Assembly: GCF_902459465.1 (NCBI RefSeq)
Contig: NC_047065.1
Location: forward strand, 17,874,204 to 17,938,203
Reading direction: 5' to 3'
Source of the DNA: Asterias rubens
Taxonomy: Eukaryota; Echinodermata; Asteroidea; Forcipulatida; Asteriidae
DNA length: 64,000 bases
The notes under the pieces were generated by a model. It was not told where the DNA came from. It made no database searches and saw only the letters and a program-made list of their open reading frames with translations. Positions 35,759-46,700 of the stretch are shown in pieces. Positions within the stretch are counted from its first letter, which is position 1; every line of letters starts with the position of its first letter. The position numbers and the translations under genes were made by a program.

Positions 35759-37139
35759 CCACTTTATTACATTATTGACATCTCTCCGTCTTCAAAAGTT
35801 CTTCAAGGCTAGAATTCTTTCTGAGAGGTTTAGTATTCCTGTGATTTTAAGCTGTTTTTGTAAACCTCCCCTTGCCTTAAATTTTGCTGAACAAAATGTA
35901 ATATTTCTAAAGAATGTTAATTGATGATAAAACGCCCTTTGTTATCTCTTAAACTTAATGAACAGTAAAGAACAGTTTGTATGAAAAACTGGAAGGAACG
36001 GGTACATGTTGTAATCCTACATCCATTGCCCGACCTAGGGGTAGGGGTTGGGGTGAGAGGTGCTAGAGCAACTCCAAGGGCCTGCTGTTTTTTGTTTTAG
36101 TTTTGTTTTTCTCCACAAAGAGAAAACTAAAAGGAAGGGACATTGTTACCATATTGGAGTGTAGAGCATTGGCACATATTTTCAACATGAGCCACTGATT
36201 CCAAAGGCCAACACCCCTAAACCTGCCGAAGGCATCATTTACATGTATTTCCCATCCCCTGCCAAGATATTCTGCCCAACCTTCTTACCTGAACCTTCTC
36301 CTATTGGTATACTTCCAAGACTATAATAATGTGTTGAATTCAGAAGAATCAACATTCCATTTTATCTGAGAAATGAAAGTTAGAATGGAAATTTTGAAAA
36401 GAAGAGTGATTTTACTGAATAGTGTCCACATTTTGTAACCCTTTTTACACTAGCTATTTTGGACCTAAGAACTGTTATATTTAAATATTGGTAAGCTTTT
36501 CATGTTGTGTACATTGCGTTGGTCATTTTTGACACTTGTTTGCATATCAGAATAAAGAGGGACATTAATGGATACACAATCAATATTAGGTCTTCACACA
36601 CGATTCTTTATTTTCTGCATTCACATCAAGTACAGACTTTACCAATGTGCATTTTGAGTAGTTTCTATCCCCACCCTAGTCTTTTACCTGGGATTACACA
36701 AATGCCATGACCCTTGTTTCCATGGTCTTTGGATTGATGCCCCATAGACTGTCAGATTTTCCAGAAAATGGCCTTGTGAAGTTCTGGGTCTGATAGAAGT
36801 CCCTCCACACACCCTAATATTTGTGTTTATGCAGTTTTTTTCTTACATAACTCACCCATAGCCTTAGACAACCCCAGTTCAGCCCCGCACCCCCAATCAA
36901 TCATAGACAACCCCAGTTCAGCCCCGCCCCCCCCCCCCAAACTTATCATCTTGGAGGAGCACTGCAGCAGACACTAACCCCCAAGCCATTGACGTGTTAC
37001 TGTTATCCAATCAGAATCTTTCGGATTAATACGCAATACCCAAACCTTTGAACCCAACATTGTCTTTTTAATACCCCATTTATTTTTAATGAGAGATCGC
37101 CTAACATTCCCAGCCCAGACAACCACTTAAAATTAAGGT
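35759..37139. other. Intergenic sequence without recognisable gene
   Basis: Between PAR-6 and the ankyrin gene. It holds C-rich tracts (36930-36941) and a short direct repeat (agacaaccccagttcagccc at 36868 and 36906). No coding region can be supported. Confidence 0.5.
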
Positions 37140-37345
37140 GATTTGGGCTGCCACCAGGGGCCAGGTACGTTGCTACTACATGTTCTGCACACAGGGGCTG
37201 AAACAGGGTCACCCCTTCACACTCAAAAGTCTGTAATGATAAAGAGCCTGGCTGGTAGAGCTGAGTGCAATACCTCCATTCTTTTTATAAAGCAATTATG
37301 GTTAAGTGCCTTGCTCAAGGGCACAACATGGATTCCACTGTACAG
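37135..37345 (-). mobile_element. tRNA-derived SINE (family of 52775), minus copy
   Basis: The reverse complement reads cccttgagcaaggcacttaa, ccataattgctt, a spacer, tgtgaaggggtgaccctgtt and tcagcccc. The SINE at 52775-53000 has the same blocks in the same order. Confidence 0.8.
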
Positions 37346-37785
37346 TGTACACAACCTTAGTTTAGCTGGGTACATGTAGTACTGAAAATGTATAGTACTG
37401 AATTAGAATGTTTCTGTGCCTCACCAGTTGAGCGTTTAAAAGGGATATCAGATGGAGTAAGTTTTTTAATGAGTAATGAGTATGATTTGCATAAAAACTT
37501 CATTTTTAGAAATATCAAGGTGTATTAATTGAGGCAATGGCCTTAGTAAGTAGATTAAGTTCAATGCACAATATACCGGTAAGTAAAAAATTGTCCCACA
37601 CCTAAAGTCACAGTCACCATAAAAGTGTTTTTTACATCAAATGGGAATGATCAACGTGCTTACTTTACGAAGTGCAAATATCTGGCGGTGTAAAACTTTC
37701 CACACACAACACATCAGGATTAAATTACATTAGTAAAGAGTATCCTTAATCCTTATCAGTCAAGTCTAGTCCAGACATAGAGAAG

Positions 37786-38171
37786 TTAAAGGCAGTGGAC
37801 ACTATTGCTAATTGTCAAGGAATAGCCTTCATAGTTGGTGTATCTCAACATATGCATAAAATAACAAACCTGTGAAAATTTGAGCTCAATCGGTCATCGA
37901 ACTTGCGAGATAATAATGAAAGAAAAAATACCCTTGTCACACGAAGTTGTGTGCGTTTAGATGGTTGATTTCGAGACCTCAAGTTCTAAACTTGAGGTCT
38001 CGAAATCAAATTCGTGGAAAATTACTTCTTTCTCGAAAACTATGCCACTTCAGAGGGAGCCGTTTCTCACAATGTTTTATACTATCAACCTCTCCCCATT
38101 ACTTGTCACCAAGTAAGGTTTTATGCTTATAATTATTTTGAGTAATTACCATTAGTGTCCACTGCCTTTAA
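37786..38171. mobile_element. TTAA-flanked MITE (piggyBac-like), copy B
   Basis: TTAA at 37786-37789 and 38168-38171. Inverted ends aggcagtggacactattgct and accattagtgtccactgcct. A perfect internal palindrome (about 37966-38009) has 20-nt arms around tctaaac. A degenerate third copy begins at about 38262 (ttaaggcaggtggacaacat) and fades by about 38400. Confidence 0.88.
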
Positions 38172-38544
38172 TAGTCACATCTTGGAAATAATTTCCTTCT
38201 GAAAAAACACAAGTCTAGTTTTTTTAAGAGACACATCATGCAAAATTCCACATCTCTACTCTTAAGGCAGGTGGACAACATTGGCAAGTGTCAAAGACCA
38301 GTATTCACACTTCGTTTGATTCAACATTATGTGGAATAACAAACCTGTGAATGTTCAAGCTCAATCGTCATCACAGTAAACAGACATCAGAGTTGTCACC
38401 TATTTCAAACATCAACCCTTGAAATCAAAACTTCTTCGTTATACTCAAGCAAAAACACATCCAGTGAAGCTCCCCACCAAGCACATCTGATACACCATTC
38501 AATTTTTGTGCTGACCAGTGAACATTGAATATTTGCTGGCGAGA

Positions 38545-38700
38545 TATGCCGAAGCACCATGTGTAAATCTATTTTGAGCAGTGTTGGTTCTGAAAAGAAC
38601 CGGTGATGGACAACTCTTACCGTGAGGTTACGGCAGCACCATGTGTAAATCTATTTTGAGCAGTGTTGGGTCTGAAAAGAACCGGTGGTTGACAACTCGG
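38545..38700 (-). repeat. Duplicated segment carrying a histone-type 3' stem-loop motif
   Basis: Two copies of about 84 bp share gcaccatgtgtaaatctatt, then ttgagcagtgttgg and tctgaaaagaaccggtg. Read on the minus strand, 38586-38601 is GGTTCTTTTCAGAACC, which fits the histone mRNA stem-loop consensus GGYYYUUYUNARRRCC. The second copy (38668-38683) has a broken stem. A third relative is at 57505-57580. No histone coding sequence is nearby. Confidence 0.65.
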
Positions 38701-39439
38701 AACCAAAACTAGTCAAAAGAGATGCATGCTGCTACCATAAACCTGATTATACTCCCACCATGTCAAGTTTCATATTCTTCTTAATGAGTATTTTCACACT
38801 TACCAATGTTGCGCACACCTTATTACAAAACACACTTCTTTGGTATCACTGAAACCTCTATAGACTTTTAAACCATGCAAATTTCTGAACCGTACTTTTA
38901 AGAAAGAACATTTGTTCTTTCTGCAAACCATCATGGAGTTTCCACCATGACATTTTCAAAATCAGAATAGATATATCATTATTGTAGAGTGACACATCTT
39001 AGACATGATTCTTATCCGTACATAAATGTTTTACATAATGCACAGAGGTAGATTTGAAACATTTAATAATAATACAATTACTCAAAGCTACTGTCAAATA
39101 CACTTCAAACAGGTTAAAAATTAAGACTTAGCTGTTTCGTGATTGAATTCTTTCTTAGATACAGCAACTTGAATGTCAGATTGTTTTGTCGGTTTACATT
39201 TATAGTCACTTTTTGTTCTTAAGTAGCTTATTTTTTTCTTTATATACAGAAAACCTTCTTTGGCAATAGAATTATTAGTAGAGTCTTTTTCTCATTAATT
39301 AAATATTAGAGAATTGAGTGACTCAAATTGATTTCTGTCAATAAATCCCCTGCTGAATATGTTATTTTATGGTTCCCATTACAAAACAATTTGTCAAGTT
39401 ATTATTGAAACAATTTCATAGAGCAGTAATTGTTGTTTT

Positions 39440-39600
39440 ACTCTACACTGATGTGTGATAAGCACTGCCCCCTGTCATGTGGACAATAATTCACAGGCAT
39501 TACTACTCAGGTGGGATTCGAACCCCGACACACATTCTAGAGTAGATGTCTCACCGCTCTAGACCACCCAAAATGCATGGTCAAAAGAGGCCAGTTTGAA
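39440..39600 (-). mobile_element. tRNA-derived SINE with intact box B
   Basis: The reverse complement has a tRNA-like head (gggtggtctagagcggtgag) and box B ggttcgaatcc. The tail (ggcagtgcttatcacacatc) then gives tgtagagtaaaac, which is the ancestor of the 39/56-bp minisatellite at 3292-5857. Confidence 0.82.
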
Positions 39601-39932
39601 TCTTATGTTAACGCACTGAAACATTGTAAAGTAAAACAACTTTAAATATGCTTGATCCACAATGATAGTATATTCATGTTTACCAAGGCACATTATTTCC
39701 AAGGCAAAGACAAAATTGCATCAGGAACAGTTTAGCAATAAAGCTGCTTTGTAAAGACAAATTTGCTCAGCAGAAAATGAGTAACCACAAAGAACCATGC
39801 TTTGTATTGTGCTTCAGGTTCTCTGCTAATTTGCTCAAGAAAAATTGTAGGCCTATAAGCAATGCTTTTTGTCATCCCTTTCTGGGCCTGTATTGCTCAA
39901 GAACCTCCCCAGCCTGACTTGACCTTTTTAAA

Positions 39933-39988
39933 GGTCCAACTTTAGCGCTGTTGAACCTTAACAGGTTCAACAGCGCTAAAGTTAGACC
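39933..39988. repeat. Near-perfect 26-bp hairpin with 4-nt loop
   Basis: The left arm 39933-39958 (ggtccaactttagcgctgtt, then gaacct) pairs with the right arm 39963-39988 with one mismatch. The loop is taac. It is probably a foldback remnant and has no gene context. Confidence 0.85.
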
Positions 39989-40752
39989 TAGCTGCCTTCA
40001 TGATGTACTGGACGACAATAAATACAAGCAGCAAGCATTTAATTTTATATAAATATTCAACCTAAACTCTATTAAAAGTGCAAGTTTTTCATAAATTGTT
40101 TTCAAATCTCTTTCAAACCCCTGCAACTGTAACCTATTACAATTGTCACTCTATCCGGTTTTACAGGCTCAAATTGCATCCACTTAAACAAGATTACTGT
40201 TCAACGTTCCACAGATTTCATTGACCCCCAAAAAATCCATATATAGGCCCTAGTACCTTCAACCCATCTCACAAAACTGATCTACCCAGTTTAAACTGGT
40301 TGCTAAACTTACTTTGTGCAATCACAGAATAAAGGATGCATTAAAATAACCACAAAATCCCACCACCACTAATTTACATAAATACACGATATCTTACTAG
40401 TACAGTTAAAAGTAAAAGGTTGTCCAATTTCAAGGTTTCACACAAACCTTTGGACGGATAAAAGGAATATTTCAGATCACCACTCCGAGTCAATCTATGA
40501 CTCGTCAGAGAATCGGATAAAATTTCATCATGATGCATCATTGAAGAAGGACTTTCAAAGGTAAAACATGAAGACAGTTTCTTGAGAAGCCGAGTAATTT
40601 GGAAGATCTTAAGGACCTTCTTGGTCTATCTTCAGTGAAGTACTTCAGGATGACAGTTTCTTGTAAAGACGAGTTAATTGGAAGTTCTTCTTCAGTGAAG
40701 TACTTATACAGGATGACAGTTTCTTGAGAAGCTGAGATTTTGTTGAAGTTCT

Positions 40753-43700
40753 TCAGTGATGTACTTGTACAGGATGTAAGATATCCATTTCTTTCCTAAT
40801 CTTCATTAAGTCTAACCCTTTATCATCCGGAGTGACAACTCCTCTCTCTGGGGATCTGCTCTGTAATGCAGGACCTCCTTTCCCTTTACCTTTAGCCGCT
40901 GCTTTCTGCTCCTTCAGCCACGTTTCATAAGATTTCTCCTTCTCTTGAACGGCTCGTTGTTCATCTTCTACTTTGATCTTTTCTTGTTGTATGACCTTGC
41001 GTTTGGATTCTGCCTGCCGGCGTTCTTTAGCTTTTTTCTGCGCCAGCCAGTCGTCATAAGATTTCTTGTCACCAGATGCTTTGGATTTAGCTTCTTGAAA
41101 TGGGCTGATAGAAAGAAAGAACAAGGTCTATATGAATAAATGGTGAACCTTTGAGGTGGATAAAGACAATCAGAACATGGGTAAGATGCCTGTTTTACTG
41201 CAGTATAAGGTTGAATTGTTAAACCTCTGTGGACCTCGGTTTGAATTTCATCTCAGACCGGAACCTTGCTTGTGAATTAGGAGTTCAGTCCCTACCTGAT
41301 AGCGTGGATTTAACCAATTGCGGTTTTTCTCCAACATCTATAACTGAGGATTTCTTCTTGTTTCCTATCCATCCTGTTATTGGCGCTAAATGTGGTGTTG
41401 TGAGTGTAATAAATAGCCATGTAACTCACCTAGCATATCGTCCCTTGCTGGGGCTAGTCTTCTTTGAATCAGCTATCCTCAATGACTTTAAAGACTCAGT
41501 TCCTAGCGAGACCTGAGTCCCTCTATTCCCTTCCATTAACTTTCCGTTTCTTATCGTCTCATCCACTCCCCGTTCCAAAGGTGCGGAACTTGGTCGAGGT
41601 GATATGGATCTCCTCGGAGCCGACAAACCCGTTCCTGAGAACTCTCCCGGTGGAAGGATCTGGGAATAATACAACTGAGCTTCTGGACCGGTTAGCCACG
41701 TCTTGAGTTTTGAGTCATACATCTGATGCGCAAGTAGCTGTCCACTGTCAGAGATAGGCTTTTGTTTTGCTGCCCTCTGTTGCCACTGGAAGAGGAATAT
41801 TTGACGCTCGCATGATTTATGTCCCCATAGACCAGCCAGAACGAGTGCACTCTTTCCCTCATTGTCAGGATCTTCAATAGTTGCTCCATTATTCAGTAAG
41901 ACTTCTACTGCATTATTCTTACCCTGGGCAGCAGTGATGTGAAGTGCTGTACGACCATTCGGTGTTTTGTCATGAACATCTGATCCTAAAATTACAAGCG
42001 AAACAACAATCAACAATTACTATCAAAAACATTCATCCAATGCATGGGTTTACCGGTGTTTTATGTGGCTGCATTTATAGCTTAATGATCTCATTTTTTA
42101 ACAACATTCATCCAATGCATGGGTTTACCTGTGTTTTATTTGGCTGCATTTATAGCCAACAACATTCATCCAATGCATGGGTTTACCTGTGTTTTATGTG
42201 GCTGCATTTATAGCCAACAACATTCATCCAATGCATGGGTTTACCTGTGTTTCCTGTGGCTGCATTTATAGCCAACAACATTCATCCAATGCATGGGTTT
42301 ACCTGTGTTTTATGTGGCTGCATTTATAGCCAACAACATTCATCCAATGCATGGGTTTACCTGTGTTTTATGTGGCTGCATTTATAGCCAACAACATTCA
42401 TCCAATGCATGGGTTTACCTGTGTTTTATGTGGCTGCATTTATAGCCAACAACATTCATCCAATGCATGGGTTTACCTGTGTTTTATGTGGCTGCATTTA
42501 TAGCCAACAACATTCATCCAATGCATGGGTTTACCTGTGTTTTATGTGGCTGCATTTATAGCCAACAACATTCATCCAATGCATGGGTTTACCTGTGTTT
42601 TATGTGGCTGCATTTATAGCCAACAACATTCATCCAATGCATGGGTTTACCTGTGTTTTATGTGGCTGCATTTATAGCCAACAACATTCATCCAATGCAT
42701 GGGTTTACCTGTGTTTTATGTGGCTGCATTTATAGCCAACAACATTCATCCAATGCATGGGTTTACCTGTGTTTTATGTGGCTGCATTTATAGCCAACAA
42801 CATTCATCCAATGCATGGGTTTACCTGTGTTTTATGTGGCTGCATTTATAGCTTAATGATCTCATTTTGTAACAACATTCATCCAATGCATGGGTTTACC
42901 TGTGTTTTATGTGGCTGCATTTATAGCCAACAACATTCATCCAATGCATGGGTTTACCTGTGTTTTATGTGGCTGCATTTATAGCCAACAACATTCATCC
43001 AATGCATGGGTTTACCTGTGTTTTATGTGGCTGCATTTATAGCCAACAACATTCATCCAATGCATGGGTTTACCTGTGTTTTATGTGGCTGCATTTATAG
43101 CTTAATGATATCATTTTGTAAAGCCCAGCAATGGTCTAACTCATTGTGCAAGCCTATGTGATATATATCATTTATACATACATCAGCTCAGACAGTTTCA
43201 CTATTCCTATTGGTGGAGAGCGCGTCACGTGCGGGTGTTTAAACGAATGATAATGACCAGCTGGAGCTGTTTATAACCAGTTGTTTTCGAATACTTTTAG
43301 ATGCATACTACGCGCTAGTCTTGGTGCAAGACATTTCTCGTTACGGGCAATGCGGGCGCTGTTGGTGAGTTGGCCGAGCTGTGTGTGAAAGGAAAACGAG
43401 AAATGTCTTGCACCAAGACTAACTACGCGCACGATGCATATCCGAAAACTGTCTCAGTCATAAAAATGCAACACACGTACATTTGAACATGAGAGCTCAA
43501 GAACATTGGAAAACGGACAAGTTTTACAGAGTTTCTTACTTTATTATGCCTTTTAAGCAAACAGGCATTTATGATTGGGAAGAAAAGAGTAGTGAATCGT
43601 TCTTAAACTTCCATTTAAAACCTTGCAGGGTCGTGTCGTGCGATAAAGGCCCTCACCTTCGGCTACGGCCACGATCCTGCCAGTTTTAAAAGCCAGTTTA

Positions 43701-46700
43701 GGAACTCATCGCTACCCTTTTATTCCCTTATTCAAAACTACACAGGCTATGTGTTGAACGGTCAGACAGTAGTTGTATACATTTTTTGCAGGCTGTCATA
43801 CTTAGTTTACACATGATATTGAATGGTCAGATAGTAGGAGGGTTAATTCTTCATAACATCTATTTACAATCTCTTACCTCCATCAATAAGTTTCTGTACA
43901 AGTACTACATGTCCTCTATGTGATGCAATACACAGAGCTACAAACGCCCTCTCAGCTAACCAAGTTGCCTTTGACCGTTCATTCATTGCCTCAGAGTTTG
44001 GAGTATTGTATTTACTGTCTTTAGTAACTCCAAGCTTCAGTAACTGTTAAAAGGAACAAGAAAATACAAGCATTTGATGTCATTTATGGATCAGGTATTA
44101 TAAAGATTTACTTTCTGTCAATGTGTGGAACTACATCGTCATGATACAATTCTTCCAGGCAGCATGTAAAACAATGTACACAGTGTTGTGTACAATTTCT
44201 GCCCTACATGTACATGTGTGTTTGTGGGAAGTCTCCCTATCATTTGAGAACTACATACAGTTGACTCAGTTGGTAGAGCGAACTGTTCATGAACTACAGA
44301 CAGTTGGCTCAGTTGGTAGAGCGAACTGTTCATGAACTACAGACAGTTGGCTCAGTTGGTAGAGCAAACTGTTCATGAACTACAGACAGTTGGCTCAGTT
44401 GGTAGAGCAAACTGTTCATGAACTACAGACAGTTGGCTCAGTTGGTAGAGCGAACTGTTCATGAACTACAGACAGTTGGCTCAGTTGGTAGAGCGAACTG
44501 TTCATGAACTACAGACAATTGGCTCAATTGGTAGAGCGAACTGTTCATGAACTACAGACAGTTGGCTCAGTTGGTAGCGCTAACTGTTCATGAACTACAG
44601 ACAGTTGGCTCAGTTGGTAGAGCGAACTGTTCATGAACTACAGACAGTTGGCTCAGTTAGTAGCGCTAATTGTTCATGAACTACAAACAGTTGGCTCAGT
44701 TTGTAGAGCGAACTGTTCATGAACTACAGACAGTTGGCTCAGTTGGTAGCGCTAACTGTTCATGAACTAGAGACAGTTGACTCAGTTGGTAGAGCAAACT
44801 GTTCATGAACTACATACAGTTGGCTCAGTTGGTAGAGCGACTGTTCATGAACTACAGACAGTTGGCTCAGTTGGTAGCGCTAACTGTTCATGAACTACAG
44901 ACAGTTGGCTCAGTTGGTAGCGCTAACTGTTCATGAACTACAGACAGTTGGCTCAGTTGGTAGCGCTAACTGTTCATGAACTACCGGTACAGACAGTTGG
45001 CTCAGTTGGTAGAGCGAACTGTTCATGAACTACAGACAGTTGGCTCAGTTGGTAGAGCAAACTGTTCATGAACTACATACAGTTGGCTCAGTTGGTAGAG
45101 CGACTGTTCATGAACTACAGACAGTTGGCTCAGTTGGTAGAGCAAACTGTTCATGAACTACAAACAGTTGGCTCAGTTGGTAGAGCGAACTGTTCATGAA
45201 CTACAGACAGTTGGCTCAGTTGGTAGAGCGAACTCTTCATGAACTACAAACAGTTGACTCAGTTGGTAGAGCGTACTGTCCATGAACTACAGACAGTTGG
45301 CTCAGTTGGTAGAGCGAACTGTTCATGAACTACAGACAGTTGGCTCAGTTGGTAGAGCGAACTGTTCATGAACTACAGACAGTTGGCTCAGTTGGTAGAG
45401 CGAACTCTTCATGAACTACAAACAGTTGACTCAGTTGGTAGAGCGAACTGTTCATGAACTACAGACAGTTGGCTCAGTTAGTAGCGCTAACTGTTCATGA
45501 ACTACAAACAGTTGGCTCAGTTGGTAGAGCGAACTGTTCATGAACTACAGACAGTTGGCTCAGTTGGTAGAGCGAACTGTTCATGAACTACAGACAGTTG
45601 GCTCAGTTGGGAGAGCGTACTGTTTATGAACTACAGACAGTTGGCTCAGTTGGTAGAGCGAACTGTTCATGAACTACAGACAGTTAGCTCAGTTGGTAGA
45701 GCGAACTGTTCATGAACTACAGACAGTTGGCTCAGTTGGTAGAGCGTACTGTTCATGAACTACAGACAGTTGGCTCAGTTATAGCGCTAACTGTTCATGA
45801 ACTACAGACAATTGGCTCAGTTGGTAGAGCGAACTGTTCATGAACTACAAACAGTTGGCTCAGTTGGTAGAGCAAACTGTTCATGAACTACAGACAGTTG
45901 GCTCAGTTGGTAGCGCTAACTGTTCATGAACTACAAACAGTTGGCTCAGTTGGTAGAGCGAACTGTTCATGAACTACAGACAATTGGCTCAGTTGGCAGA
46001 GCGAACTGTTCATTTGTTGGTTCAAGTCCTGCTCCAGTAATTTTTTTTTTTCAAACCCAAACTATTTTTAAAACTTAAAGGGTCAGTTTCCCTTGTTGTT
46101 TATTTCTTGATATGTAGTATTTAAAAAAGTTACATCCTCGCCCAGGTGAACCCCTGGCTGCTGCTTCCCAGGTTGTATGGTTAACTTGGGTGTGATCCCT
46201 GGCTATAAGCCAGCTAATGGTTGTAAGGCTTCTGACTGACACCCCTGAACAAAGATATGGACTGACTGTGAGACCGCCAACATAGGGCTGGATAGCTAAG
46301 TTGATAGAAGAACGGTACATTAATCTGTAGGTTGTTGGTTAAAGTCCCACTCCAGTCACCTTTTCTTTGTTCAAACCCAAACTAATTACAAACATAATTC
46401 AGAAATCTAACAAACCGTATCTGTTTCTCCATCAGCAGCAGCTTGTATAAGAGTTTTCCATGTATACCATACATCAAGATTAATAACGGCACCAGGAACA
46501 ATATCATGATGTTTAATATCACTATCATCCATCATATCAGCTGAAACAATAAAAATATACAAACTATTAATTATCATCCATCTTGATCCAATTACCAAAG
46601 TGAAGAATTCAAAAGGACTCGTGGACAGACATTCTAATTTGATTACACATGAGAAGAAGATATTACGGGAGAATTGAGGCCACTATGCCATGATGCTGGC

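Noticed and set aside
42025-43115. Another exon-edge array, beside the ankyrin gene's exon 5
   Set aside because: It starts about 40 bp from the acceptor, but the unit contains no exon 5 sequence or acceptor, so it does not belong to the CPSF1 pattern.
44257-46013. Cluster of tRNA genes
   Set aside because: Only the box A/D-arm region repeats. No acceptor stem, anticodon arm or box B in the units; only the terminal SINE copy has a box B.
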